Shown here: piece after piece, positions 22,018 through 33,497 of the stretch
How positions within the stretch are numbered: position 1 is the first letter of the stretch
Layout: each line of letters opens with the position of its first letter
Origin: Lobulomyces angularis
Lineage: Eukaryota; Chytridiomycota; Chytridiomycetes; Lobulomycetales; Lobulomycetaceae
Assembly: GCA_027604685.1 (NCBI GenBank)
Contig: JADHYX010000045.1
Span: 8,926-57,058, forward strand
DNA length: 48,133 bases
Direction: 5' to 3'
Notes under the pieces: generated by a model
What the model was told of the DNA's origin: nothing
Seen by the model: the letters and a program-made list of their open reading frames with translations, nothing else
The model's database searches: none
Position numbers and translations under genes: made by a program

Positions 22018-24022
22018 TTAAAACTTTGAGTTTTGTAAGTATTTGACACATTCTTCTTTGCAAGAACTGGTATAAGTTCCATCACTATTAAATAATACTC
22101 CTTGATAATCTAATTGAAATTCAATAACTTTTTCTAGAATAATTCCAATGTGCTTTCCTGGCTTTAAGTTTAAAGTTTTAGCTACTTCTCTTCCCTGTGC
22201 ACGGAAAGTTAAAAAATAAAGTTAGAATAAATTATTACATCCAAAATTGGCTTCCATTTGTAGGCTATTTCTAAACCATAAGAATTTATCAGGCTCAAGA
22301 AATTCACGTATGTTATAAGAATCTCAGTCATTTCGGCTTAAATAATTTAAATAAAAAAAATGAAGTAAACTTACGTGTTTCATCTTCAAAAATACCACAA
22401 CCTTGTTGTGTGACATCAATATTTTTTGAAGAGACCAAATGAAGTGGAACGTCAATTTTTAAAACATTCATTAATTCCGTTGCGCATGCAAAAAATAGCA
22501 ACATTCCATAGTCTTTTTTAATTGGGGATTCTCCTAATCTTCTTAAAAATAATCCTAAACTTTTCTTTGTTATGGATGCAGGATCTGTTCTGAACTTGGC
22601 AATAAACTTCTGTACATGTTTAAATTCCATTAAAATCTTAGAAGTCACTTCAGCTTCGTGCATTGACAACTAATAACCTCAGTACTGGGAAGCATATATA
22701 AATTTACCTTAATTGAATTGAGTATAATGAACTTCGCGACACTTGTTTCTTTCTGCTTGTGGTCAAAATATGTTAAATCTTCAAATGGTTGCATAGCAGC
22801 TGATAAAAATAAAAGCTTTTTGTTTATTTCCTTTTCAGTTTGATAGCTGGGGAATAATTTAAGTTTCCATTTGGAGTGCAGTAACCTAAGATCAAAAAAA
22901 AAATTAAAGAGTGCACAAAAAAAATTAAGAGAACCAGTGAACTGCATAAGTAGCTTTTACTGCTTTTGAATAATCTAACTTATCGAGTGGGGTAGGTGGA
23001 ACAAATACACTATCGTAAAATCCAAAATCTAGTAAAATCCACAGGTATCGTAAAGGGTCAGGACCTTTTAACATTTTCTCCAGCTCTTGACCAACTCTTT
23101 CCCTACTTATTTTATTTTGAAAAGACACTTTTATTTCTTCGCTTTTCGCTGCTTCACAGACATCACTGTCAATACTGTATCCCAATCTTGAAGCGAATCT
23201 TATAACCCTCAAAACTCTTAATGGATCATCTAGGAAAGTTTGCATAGGATTAAGAGGTGTTCTTTAAAAAAAAAATAAATAGAAAAATTATAAAAATCAA
23301 ACCTTATCAAACCTTTTTGTAAATCATTGATGCCCTTAATAAAAATTTATAAATTAAATCAATGTTATTATACCTTATTTGTAAAATCCTCCACCACTTC
23401 AGTATGTAAATTGTAAAATAGAGCATTTATTGTAATATCTCGTCGTTCGGCATCTTCTAATGGAGAACCAAATTTAATAACAGGAACCCTTGACGATATA
23501 TTTTCGTAAACTTCTGTACGCAAGTTAACAAAATCTAATTGGTAATGTTCCATTTTCATAGTTGCGGTTTCCAAATGTTTACTTTTTTCTGGATTGAAGT
23601 CGATTTTGGCCACTTTATGAGAATGATAGCCTTTGATATGACAAAAATTATTTAAAATTGTAGCAAAATTGTATCCACTCATTGTATCTATAATCAAATT
23701 AAAAATAAATCAAAGTCTCGTGTCATTTAAGAAATTTGAAATTAAATACCTACCGCAACATCTATATCATCAGATGGCAAATTTAGTAATTTGTCTCTTA
23801 CCCAACTAAAAGATTGATAGAAATTTAGAATAAAGAAAAAGATAACGATCTGTACCCTCCAGCAAGTCTCAAGGTAACTTTAGTTTCAGATGATTTGTTT
23901 ATTTCATTTGCGCATTCCACCAAGATTTTTCTAATTATGGATTCAGATTGTGTTAATATTATTTTTGACATTACAGCAAATATCTTGCAAAAAAAAAAAT
24001 GGAGTGCTGTAAATTTAAACAA
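22018..24022 (-). CDS. CCA1: CCA-adding tRNA nucleotidyltransferase
   Basis: Adds or repairs the 3' CCA end of tRNAs. About 500 residues. Class II nucleotidyltransferase signatures are present in order: LRLAGGWVRDKLL with the following DDIDVAVD (metal-binding DxD) near 23770; RRDITINALFYN near 23430; DPLRVLRVIRFASRLGY near 23210; then the helical body and a Lys-rich end, with TAA at 22018-22020. Two in-frame starts exist. The ATG at 24022 adds MFKFTALHFFFCKIFAV before the second ATG at 23971 (MSKIILTQ). Yeast CCA1 is known to make mitochondrial and cytosolic forms from alternative starts, and this leader with few acids and several Lys/Phe could serve the same purpose; that is inference. The gene diverges from the UPF0652 gene. 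Confidence 0.93.
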
Positions 24023-24548
24023 TTACTGTCAATTTTCAATATTATTTTTTTAAAATCCATATAATGATAACAATTTTTTTTATAATTCATTTAAAATAAT
24101 AAGTTATTGCCTTCAAGTTTAAACTTAAAAACTTCGCTTTAAAATTATTATTTTCTGATGAAACTCATCATAACATCACACTTACTATTTATTCAATAAA
24201 AATTTTATAATTTTTTAATCAATTCCGGCCACTTATAATAAACTTATCACTTGTTAATATAACTATGTGATAATCAATTTTTCTCTTAATTTCATAAAAA
24301 CGAATGCTTCCACAGCTGCACTAATTATGAATGTTAAATTCTGCAGCTGGAAATAGGTTTTTTTTTTTTTTTTTTTTATAATAATAGTGTATGATGTTGA
24401 AAAAAAATTAAGTTTTAAGTGTATCTGGCGTAAAATGGCAATTTTTTTTTTTGTTTGGTTTTTAAATTTCAGAAAGAAAAGTTATCTTCAATACTTTCTT
24501 GTTTTTAAATAAACAAAATTTAATAATCTTCAATATCATATATACCTT
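24023..24548. other. Divergent promoter region CCA1 / UPF0652
   Basis: About 525 bp between two divergent start codons. It is AT-rich, with a T run at 24358-24378. I see no TATA box near either start and no other gene. Confidence 0.5.
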
Positions 24549-27039
24549 ATGTCAAAAACTATGGATTCAGATGATGAAGACAAACCTAATATTAAGTTGA
24601 TTGCTGTACTGGACCACGATGCTGCAGTTCCGATAACTGATGAAATGGATACTGAACCATCCACCAATAATATCGATGGTTATTGTACTGAATGTGAAGG
24701 TTTATCTTTTAAAACTTAATTTAAAAAAAGTTTGGTTGCTAACAATTTTAATCCATTAATTTTTTACAACATAGATCAACCAACTCAATTATTTTGTGAA
24801 CAATGTCAAGACGGTAAGATAACTTTATATCAATGTCGTTTTTATTTAATCTGAAAAAGATTTTTTTCACTAAAATTTAATTTATCTTTTAATAGATTTC
24901 TGCGATGTTTGCTTTCAATCAATTCATAGAAAAGGGACAAGAAAGAAGCATACCACAAAAAAATTAGTTTCCAAATATTCCAATACTACAAGTAATGGAA
25001 TTAATTCAAAAATGTCAAAAGAAGTATCTGAAACTAGTTCTGCCTCGCAGTTTTCCTCACGTAAGCGCTTCATAATTAACTTTGTTTCTAAATTTTATTT
25101 TGACATATAGCCGTTATTATTAAAGGTGCAATTGGTGACTGGTTTATAAATAGATCTAAATACATCCCATTAAGATTAACTTATCAAGAAAGAAAATATT
25201 TAAGATTGTTAGAGGCGGCTTTAAACGTGTCTGAATATACAGATAAAATTGATATAGTCTCGTATACTTCAAAAGCCAAACGAATTGTAGCGCAAATTAA
25301 GGAATTGTGCTCTATTCTGAGCGGTCTAGTTCTTGCAGCAGATTATAAAATTGGTCAGGAATTGTTCAAAAATAGAGATTTTGCTCAAAACAAGAATTTT
25401 TTTCAGGATATGTAAATATGTTTTGATTTACATATAGATATCTCATTTTATTTTGAAGATTTGAATTAGGAAGAAGACATAAAATTATGAACCCAGAAAA
25501 AATGAGAGAATCGTATGGAAAATTACTGTACTTATTGCAAGATTCTCAAATGGTGATTATCATTTATATTTGTATTGAAAAATTAATATACTTTACCTTT
25601 AGCCAGAGATTAAAGAAATGTTAGAATTTGATTGCGTTATACCAATAAAAACTGTTTATAAAGTTTTAGAGGAAAATGGATGTTTGGAAGTTCTTAGTGA
25701 CGAAATAATTGTTACTGCAACTCAAGAAATTATTACTTCACCGGGTACATTTTCTTTTTAAAGTTTTTCTAATTTTCTTATGGTATCTGTTTTAATAGGG
25801 AAATCTAGGAATGTTATTCAAAACGAAATTAGACAAAAAGAAAGGTCAATTGAGATACTTTCGAAGAAATATGAAAAAAAAAATATCTCTGCTGATTTAA
25901 TAAAACAATGTTTGTATTCAATTGGTGATAATCATTCATTTTTACGCGCCAATAGAGATCCTTGTGATCAAATGATTGGTAATTAGATTTTAAGATTCAA
26001 AATAATTATGGTTTTGTTAGCTTACTTGAAAAGACATATTAATCCTGAAAAAGTAGAAGCGGACTTTAGTTTAGCCATTCAGTCAGGCAGGGGTGGTGCT
26101 AGATTAAGCCACGACCATAGCAAACAATTCAACTATGTATTACAGTCGTTAACTTTATGTAAAAATTTCTTATTTTGATAGTCTAATTAACAGCCTTATC
26201 ATTATCTAGGGAGGGAAATACAGCATGATATGTTTCAGTTATGGATGTTGGCTGAGGATGATATTTTATCTGAAACCAATAGTTACCGTTTAAGAGATAC
26301 TGGTCAAGGTAATAAAATTGAATTCGTAACAAATTTTAGTGAATTTCTTAATGTAGGACTGAATAGAATTCAAAGTGCTCCAAGAGTTTCAAGAATGATG
26401 CAAACTATCCTTCAAAGAGCTCAACAAAAAGTTGGATATTGGGTAGGCAGTTCGGTTGTTCATCTTGGCGATCACAACGTAAAATTAATTATGTTTTTTT
26501 TTTCCATATTTTAATTTTTGTTAAAAAAAAAGGTTCCTAATGCTTTAATGTTCATAGGTATTCTTGAATTTATTTAATTTTTTTTTTTAAAAAAATTATA
26601 TTTTTTGTTTTTAGATAAATATACTCAAATTTATAGAATATTATTACCGCTTTGTACAACTTTAGAAAAAATAGATGAAATTAGTAAAAAAGATGAGGAT
26701 CTATTTGATTACATTAAAAATAGTTTTCATGATGTTGAAACGGCTAAAAAAGTTATTTGCACTGACTTTTTCAAATACGCATTTGATGGCTCAGGTTTGA
26801 ATAGTTTTCAAAATGTAACGTATACACTAACTTGTATTTTATAGGCGCTGATAATTTTTTCGATGCTGGAAGTTGTATTGACGGCAGACTTACAAGCGCT
26901 TGGAATTGGTGCTCCAAACTGGTAATTTAGACAATTTTTTTTTTGTTTATATAAATTTTTATTGAAATAGGAAAAAAAATCTTACTTTCCGTTGTTTTTG
27001 TTAACTGGATTTACGGGATTTGATGGGCAATTTAATTAA
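24549..27039 (+). CDS. UPF0652/DUF2009 family protein with B-box zinc finger
   Basis: About 640 residues in roughly 13 exons. The N terminus is acidic ([13 protein letters not shown]), followed by a B-box-like zinc finger ([20 protein letters not shown] and [13 protein letters not shown]). The body carries the conserved DUF2009 core: [20 protein letters not shown], then [60 protein letters not shown] and [15 protein letters not shown]. This family is found in plants and fission yeast (UPF0652), and I know of no established biochemical function. The end [10 protein letters not shown] precedes a TAA at 27037. A second ATG twelve bases downstream is an alternative start. The 3' neighbour RPS8 is convergent. 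Confidence 0.88.
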
Positions 27040-27413
27040 AAGCATTTTTTATTTTTTTTTTTTTTTATTTTCCCTTTTTTTTATTTATAGACTTTCTATT
27101 TATTAATAGTAATTCCAATGTTTTTGCTATTTTTTTTTTTTTTTTTTTTCTTTTGTAATGTGATTTATATTTAAAAAAACTTAGGCAGTAGGTACGAATT
27201 CAAGATACTTCTCCAATTTTCTGCAAAAATATTGTTTTTACTGACATTTATAAAATGGATCTTTGTGATTTAATCAAGTTTAATAGATCGAATATTAAAA
27301 AAGTGATATATACTGAAATTAATATTTTTCTTCAAAATTTAAAACTTCCATTTGAATAGATATCAAGTTATATTGCTTTAATTAATATATTTAAAAAAAA
27401 AATTATGTTTCCT
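27040..27413. other. Convergent 3' spacer, T-rich
   Basis: Between the ends of the UPF0652 and RPS8 genes. Long T runs at about 27052-27067 and 27129-27150 probably serve as transcript-end regions. No gene seen. Confidence 0.5.
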
Positions 27414-28419
27414 TTATTTTCTTTTTAGTTTTCTCATATAGAAATCAAGCTCTTTTCCCTCTAATACAACACCATCAGCACGACCGGCTTGTCCAGGTCT
27501 GGAAGCAATTCTGGCGTATATTCTACCTGTAGAGAATTGATCTTCCAGATGTGGCTCAACTTGGGAAGTAGCTTTCCTTTCGGCAACTTTTCTTTCAACA
27601 TGTTTTGATCTTTTTCTATCCAAAGGATCTGTTAAACCTTTTTCAGAGACAGCCTAGATAAATATTTAAAAATGAAAAATTAATTATTCAGACTAAAATA
27701 AAATAATCAGAATTATTTAAATTTCAGGAAATCGTATGTATACAATTTTACCAAAAAAATTAAAAATTAAATATAAATTTTCACCTTTTTAGATTTTTTT
27801 CCAAGGGGTAAAGCATAGTGAGATTCATACCATTGTCTAAAAGGTGCAGCATCGATTTCAACAATACATCCTTTGACCAAAGTATTAGTTCTCACTAATT
27901 CGTTGTTGGTTGAATTATAAACTACTTTAATAATTCTCGCTTTTTTAGAGATAGATTCAGAACCCCAACTAAAATTTCCTAATTACATTTCAAATCTTAA
28001 TAACTTTTAAAACAAAAGTATTATACCTGAGTCTAATCTTAAAGCTCTGTATTTTAAATTTCCACCTCTTACTCTGACTACATGAACCCTTTTGACTCCA
28101 ATTTTAGTGTTAGCAGATTGTCTGCCTAATTCAAACTTTCTCTTTTTTCTATATTGTGCTCTTTTGGCACCAGTGTGGGATCTTTTATGACGACTATCTC
28201 TGCTGATACCTAATATTAATAATAAATTACTGATTTCATTTCAAAATATTCTGATTTGAAAATTTAAATGTGTTGAAAAACTGAAATAAATTGAATTCTT
28301 AATTTGAAAATATAATATTTGAGGAAAAGTAAATAAATTCAATTTCATGAAGAATTTTATTAGCAATTATATTATTATTATTGGATGGGATGATTTGAAA
28401 CTCAAAAAATCTTACCCAT
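27414..28419 (-). CDS. RPS8: 40S ribosomal protein S8 (eS8)
   Basis: Structural protein of the small ribosomal subunit, about 205 residues in four exons. The start [20 protein letters not shown] and the blocks [59 protein letters not shown] and [19 protein letters not shown] are diagnostic. The reading frame ends [11 protein letters not shown] with TAA at 27414-27416. The first exon is only ATGG: intron 1 (28415-28210, 206 nt) interrupts the second codon and is four to five times longer than typical introns in this window. Long first introns right after the start are common in fungal ribosomal protein genes. I found no box C/D or H/ACA snoRNA signature in it by eye. Confidence 0.97.
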
Positions 28420-29001
28420 GTTGAAAAATGAAGAGATGAAGAGAAATTTCAATGTTACACAACAACCATTTAACATCCTAGACAATCATGTGTTGAGATA
28501 CATATGAATGATATGATGAACTAATGACATCTATATGAATTCTTCTAATGTGAAGACAATTGGAAGTCCTGATTTGGACATGTTTGGAATATTAAATTTA
28601 CTGGAATGCATTATTGTAAAGGATGTTGGTAATATAGTAGTGACAAAAATCTGTTTAAACTGATGCCATATTACTACATTTAATTTGGTAATATACTCTT
28701 TTTAAGAAATCTAAAGTTGAATGTTAAAGGTTGAATTAAACTTTGGTCTAATTAACTAGAAGTCATACAAAATCTATTCAAGCAGTAATAAAAATCCACA
28801 TTATCATTAAATCTTGTTGCTGATAATAAAAAGAGAACGTTAACTTTTACTTCAGTAACCTATAAAAATCACATCAAAATTTTTTCATTTTGGTTTTTTT
28901 TCATTAACATCACAAAATTCAGAGAATATAAAACACTTATATCAATAAGATAATATAAATTCTATTCAAGCAAGGAGACAAAGATAAAGAGCAATCAACG
29001 T
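28420..29001. other. Spacer between RPS8 and a small membrane protein gene
   Basis: About 580 bp of divergent promoter sequence. A 42-codon plus-strand frame at 28535-28663 (MNSSNVKTIGSPDLDMFGIL and on) is the only protein-like stretch; it is too short and unsupported to call. Confidence 0.45.
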
Positions 29002-29271
29002 ATGGACGTTAATAAAACAGACAAAGTCAAATTAACCCAATCTCCAACTTCATCACAAGAAAAAAAACAAGAAATGGAGAAGCAGATAAAAAAAATGAAA
29101 AATACATTAAAAAATAGAGAAACTAACATTTTTCTGACAACTATTAAAAGAAATATAATCTTTCCTGCGTTGTTCGCTGTTGGATTGTATTTTATAAAGA
29201 AGCAGTATTTTCCAGACACTACTATCAAAGAAATGCTGGGTTATATTTGGAAGCAAATGACTTCTACATAA
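29002..29271 (+). CDS. Small single-pass membrane protein, 89 aa
   Basis: Unrecognised. One exon with ATG at 29002 and TAA at 29269. Residues 1-50 are hydrophilic and charged with a Lys/Glu-rich helix (QEKKQEMEKQIKKMKNTLKN) that could form a coiled coil. Residues about 51-65 are hydrophobic (IIFPALFAVGLYFI). A basic patch KKQYF and a short tail follow. The layout fits a small organelle membrane protein anchored near its C terminus. Frame, length and charge distribution look real, but no family motif is present, so existence is moderately sure and function unknown. Confidence 0.5.
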   Translation: MDVNKTDKVKLTQSPTSSQEKKQEMEKQIKKMKNTLKNRETNIFLTTIKRNIIFPALFAVGLYFIKKQYFPDTTIKEMLGYIWKQMTST

Positions 29272-29941
29272 AATTTCTACTCTGACAATTTGAATTTTGT
29301 ATAAGCGATCCTTCGTTTAAAATGAAATTTTATTTACATTTTTTTCACCTTATCATGATGTATGTTTGTATACATAGATAAAACTAAAGTGGGAATATAA
29401 AATTTAAGATAAAAAATAATTATATAAAACAAATATAATATACTGCTAACTATCAAAGCGAAACTTCCAAAATTAACACTTTGAAAACCTAATCAGAAAA
29501 AATTTATTTCTTTTTAACACCAATAAATTAATAAATTCTTAAATATTTCTTTGTAATCCTTTATGTTTTAGTGTGATTAAAGTCTTTATTTCGGAGGTCA
29601 AGTGTGTGAATAAAAATACCCATAAATCCTACCATAAAAAAAAATGTCTTAAATTCCATCAGAATAAAATAGCTTAAATGATTGTTTCGTGAAAAATAAA
29701 ATGATAATTAGCTTTTGAAGATGGCTTCAATAACTTTAGCATAGTACAGCATAATTTATTTAATGTGTGTTTGTAATAAATTAAGTTACAGTTAATAACT
29801 GTTGAGCACTGTAAGCATTAACAAAACTTTAAAAAATTTATAAAACGAATTTAACATCGCATCGGATTCAGGTTTTCATACTTTGCAAAAATCTATTTTT
29901 TTCATCTTATCTTTACAGTTAAAAAATCCTTTCATTTTTTT
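29272..29941. other. Gene-less AT-rich spacer
   Basis: About 670 bp with no open frame of interest on either strand and no tRNA-like fold that I can see. Confidence 0.45.
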
Positions 29942-29991
29942 TTTAAATAATAATTATTTTCCTACTTGCACATTCTTTTCATATTTAAACC

Positions 29992-30263
29992 ATTGCATTT
30001 CCCAATGTAAAAGATAAATATAATTCACCTTTATCAAAAAACGATGCTAGTTTTGAAAATGTTGTGATTTTATCGGCAGCTTCTGTCATTGGAAATAACG
30101 ATAAATTCTGTTTGCCACTACCACCTCCGCTTTCTCTTTCGAAGCTACTTTCAATTGTTGTTCCCTATTAAACTCTTTGTTTGATGTAGATTGTGTATAC
30201 CCAACGCCAAGCAAAAGCAGTTCTCTTTTTAGTAAAAATAAATTTTTTTTTTGCGAAATTCAT
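29992..30263 (-). CDS. Possible small two-exon gene, divergent from HemW
   Basis: Low-confidence model. ATG at 30263 opens MNFAKKKFIFTKKRTAFAWR, a basic leader that could target mitochondria. A 36-nt GT-AG intron (about 30200-30165) would join it to TIESSFERESGGGSGKQNLS and LFPMTEAADKITTFSKLASF, ending GNAMV and a TAA. A different frame in the same stretch also reads well (NREQQLKVASKEKAEVVVAN), so the frame is uncertain. The start would lie only 32 bp from the HemW start on the other strand, which is tight. No family recognised. Confidence 0.25.
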
Positions 30264-30295
30264 GAAATACATCATCTGCCAGTTTTTTACAGAAA

Positions 30296-32054
30296 ATGAA
30301 AGTAAATTCTTTAAGATCTTTAGCTGTATACATTCATTGGTATTACCTCTCTGTCTTTATGTAAATGTAATGATTTCCTTTAGGCCGTACTGTAAAAGTA
30401 AATGCACTTACTGCAACTTCAATAAATACAATTTACCAAAAAAGTATAAAAAGACTAAAATAATATATTGAAACAAAAATGAAATTAAAAAAGAATTTTT
30501 AACTATTCATTCAACAAAGTTATGTTAATTTTCTGTCAAAATGATTAAAATAGTTACAATGAAGAAAGAATGTTAAATAGTTTCAAAATTGATATCGATG
30601 GTGCTTTATTTGATATTAACGAAAGGAGAATGGTAAAAAGCATTTATTTTGGAGGGGGGACACCTTCTTTATCTAGGCCTGAGACAATAAAGCAGATAAT
30701 CGATTACATTTGTAGCAATAGCGCTGTAGATAAAGAAGCTGAGATAACTTTGGAATGCAATCCTACCTCAGTTGAATTAGATAAACTTAAATCATTCCGA
30801 GAAGCTGGTTAAAAAAAATTTTTTTTTAAGTTTACCTTTTTTTTAAAACTTAATATCAGGAATTAATAGGATCTCTGTGGGTATTAGTTTTTTAATTTGG
30901 TGTTGTATATACAAGTTTTTTAGGTTTGCAATCGTTTGATGATTCATATTTAAAATTTATGGGTCGAGATCATAATCGAGAACTTTCCTTATCTTCTTTG
31001 GTATTTTTTGCCTATCATATTGAACGACTATCTTAAATTTTCTTTAGGAAACAATTCGCCAAATATTTCCGGAAAGATTCTCTTTGGATTTCATTTGGGT
31101 TTAGTAGTTATTTAAGAATGGCCCTTTTTTTTTAATCCGAGTTAAATTATAGGGACTTCCAGGCCAAAAATTAAAAGATTGGGAAAGAGATTTAACTGTA
31201 TAAAAAATTTAATCTGCTTTTACGAATTTTTCTTATAAGACTGCCTGCGACTTGGGAGCTTCACAACTCTCACTATATCAACTGACATTAGAACGAGGAA
31301 CTCCACTTTTTAAACAATATTTTACAAATAATGTGGTTCCAAAATTAAAACTTAAATCCGAAGAGGAACTGTCTGACTTTTGGGATTTGACTATCGAAAC
31401 TGCAGAAAGAAATGATTATTTACAATACGAGATAAGCTCCTTTGCAAAAGGCGGATATGTGAAAAATCGGTCAATGCACAATTCTTTCTATTGGTAATTA
31501 GTATCATTAAACTCTCACCCTCTTCATCTTTCCTGTTATTTTCTAAGGAACGGTACTGATTACATTGGTGTTGGTCCTGGTGCACATGGCAGATATACCG
31601 ACCCTTACAGTATTAGATATCGGTCATTCAGAGTAACATTACTTTACAAAATTAACTTTAATTAAATTTTTTAGGTATTGGAACCAAATGCATGGATGTC
31701 GCAATGCGAACAAATGCAGACAGGGTATTAGATAAAAACTGTTTGTAAAATATATATGTTGATAGATGTAAAAAGACTGAAAAACTTTCACAGCTGGAAA
31801 CAAATAAAGAATTAATTCTGTTTGCATTAAGAACTATAGAAGGAGCGGTACCTGAATTATTTTTTGAAAATAGCAATGGATGCAAATTAGAAGATTTTAT
31901 AGACTTTAACACTTTAGATCATTTTGTAACACACGGTTACTTGGAAATAATAGAAGAAAAAGATTATAAATTTGGAAGAGGATTCAAAGCAAGTAAAAAG
32001 GGATTAAAAGTGATTGATTTTATAACAAAACGAATATTGGAAGCCTGCAACTAA
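30296..32054 (+). CDS. RSAD1: HemW/RSAD1-like radical SAM protein
   Basis: Radical-SAM protein of the HemN superfamily, about 400 residues in roughly ten exons. Exon 1 (30296-30339) and exon 2 join across a 44-nt intron to give MKVNSLRSLAVYIHWPYCKS followed by KCTYCNFNKY. The Cys-x3-Cys-x2-Cys iron-sulfur motif is complete, and the next residues are NF. True coproporphyrinogen oxidase HemN has a fourth nearby Cys, so the HemW heme-chaperone type is favoured. KSIYFGGGTPSLSRPETI, ECNPTSVELDKL, RISVGLQSFDDSYLKFMGRD, SLDFIWGLPGQ and YIGVGPGAHG follow in the expected order. A winged-helix end (KEDFIDF-like, HGYLEII, FKASKKGLKVIDFI) precedes the TAA at 32052. In animals RSAD1 is mitochondrial; the short leader here gives no firm targeting call. 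Confidence 0.92.
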
Positions 32055-32345
32055 TGAAATTGCTAACATTATCTTTTGCAATTTTTACAAATTAATATGC
32101 TCAAACAATATCTTTAAAACTCACAGAAAATATATCATTTTGCTGTACATGCATGTTTGTAAATCATGTGAATTTATTGAATTTGTGTTGAAATATTAAT
32201 TAATAAAAAATTTTGAAGGATATGAGAATGTTATTGTCGAAAAGGAAAACTTAGAAAAAAAAATTTTTTATAAAATCTTTGATGTATTATTTTATTTTTA
32301 TTTTAATTTTCCATTGACTATGATGAAACAATATGAATTTAGTCT
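32055..32345. other. Convergent 3' spacer HemW / RPL31
   Basis: About 290 bp, AT-rich, between the stop codons of two convergent genes. AATAAA-like strings occur on both strands (for example around 32199). Nothing else seen. Confidence 0.45.
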
Positions 32346-33048
32346 TTATTCATCAACTGTAACAGTTGTTAATCCTAAAATACACATAAAAAAATGTTTT
32401 AATTTCAATTGGTATTGAATTTGGAGTAAATACCTTTAAAATTTTTTGTTGGAACATAGGAAACAAGAGTGTATAATTTTTCTTTTGCATCTTCGGCGTC
32501 ATTTCTTCGTCTAGACAATCTAATTCTAATTCTGTGAGGAACAGTTTTTACACCTTTTGCCCATAACGCTTGGTTAAGCTCTGGTTCTAAACGAACATCA
32601 GTGGTTTTCATTTGAGTTTGTGCAAATTTACGAACAACTTTTACAGCAGTTGGTGCTCTTTTTTTAAAAGTTCTTATTTTTTTTAAAAAAAAAATTAATG
32701 AAATTGATAAACAATAAAAAATTTGGTAGTAGTTGTGTAAAACTTCACTTTTTTTTTGGATAAAAGTAAACTAAAAATAAACATGTAGATGTGAAATAAA
32801 TTAGCTAAAAAAATTTTTTTTTGTTGTTAAGATAAAATATAATCCATTTTTAAAAACAATACATAAAGGATATAGGTATAGAATCATGTTTAAAAACAGT
32901 TTCTGTGAAGTTGTGTAAAAATATTAAAAAAACTTAAAAAAACTTACTGTCCAAAGACTTTAGGATGTAAATGAATAGTATATTCTTTGGTGATAACTTC
33001 ACTTAAAGCAGAAGCTTTTTTTGAGGTTTTTTTTCCTTCCTTTCCCAT
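32346..33048 (-). CDS. RPL31: 60S ribosomal protein L31 (eL31)
   Basis: Large-subunit protein near the polypeptide exit tunnel, about 120 residues in three exons. Exon 1 (33048-32948) encodes [20 protein letters not shown], then [13 protein letters not shown]. Exon 2 starts at 32672 with [20 protein letters not shown], then [20 protein letters not shown] and [15 protein letters not shown], all diagnostic. The last exon ends LTTVTVDE with TAA at 32346-32348. Intron 1 (32947-32673) is 275 nt, much longer than the usual 42-60 nt here and the longest I measured. Divergent from the membrane-protein gene at 33498. Confidence 0.97.
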
Positions 33049-33497
33049 TTAATTTTGAATTAATCTATAAATATATCATTAGTTGATAAAATGCAAAAAT
33101 TTTGAAATTTTGTTATGTATAGAGAGTTGATAAAAAGCATTTAAGATTGGATGGGAAGAACTAGAATTTACCCTATGGTTTCAGATCCTACAATCTGTGT
33201 AACATCGATTGTGAAAATGAACATTCTAAAGTTAAAGAAATAAGATTTGAATTACATAAAAAAAAAAAAATATTTAAATGATATTTAAATGATGTTTAAA
33301 AATTGTACTTAAACTGCATTCTCAGAGAGGTTCAAATGAAAAAGGATTGTACCTTTATATAATTTCCCATTAATAAAAATCATTATGATTGGTTAAAAAA
33401 AAATGAATAATAATATATATTATACCAAAAATGAGTGAATCATATGTAGAGCACTACTATATAAGAATCAAAAACGCTGAAATTGGTACTGTCAGTA
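33049..33497. other. Divergent promoter region RPL31 / membrane protein
   Basis: About 450 bp. It contains the TATA box listed at 33458 and a TTACCCTATGG string near 33170 that I cannot assign to a known factor. No gene. Confidence 0.5.
33458..33465 (+). promoter_or_regulatory. TATA box before the membrane-protein gene
   Basis: TATATAAG, 32 bp before the ATG at 33498. Its position argues against starting the protein at the upstream in-frame ATG (33431), which would place the TATA box inside the coding sequence. Confidence 0.45.

Noticed and set aside
30361..30383. A very short intron or an 8-residue insertion before the HemW iron-sulfur motif
   Set aside because: A 44-nt intron from 30340 gives the exact family sequence VYIHWPYCKSKC with a start at 30296.
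33431..33433. Upstream ATG for the unknown membrane protein
   Set aside because: It would put a TATA box inside the coding sequence; the ATG at 33498 starts directly at the hydrophobic segment and lies 32 bp after the TATA box.
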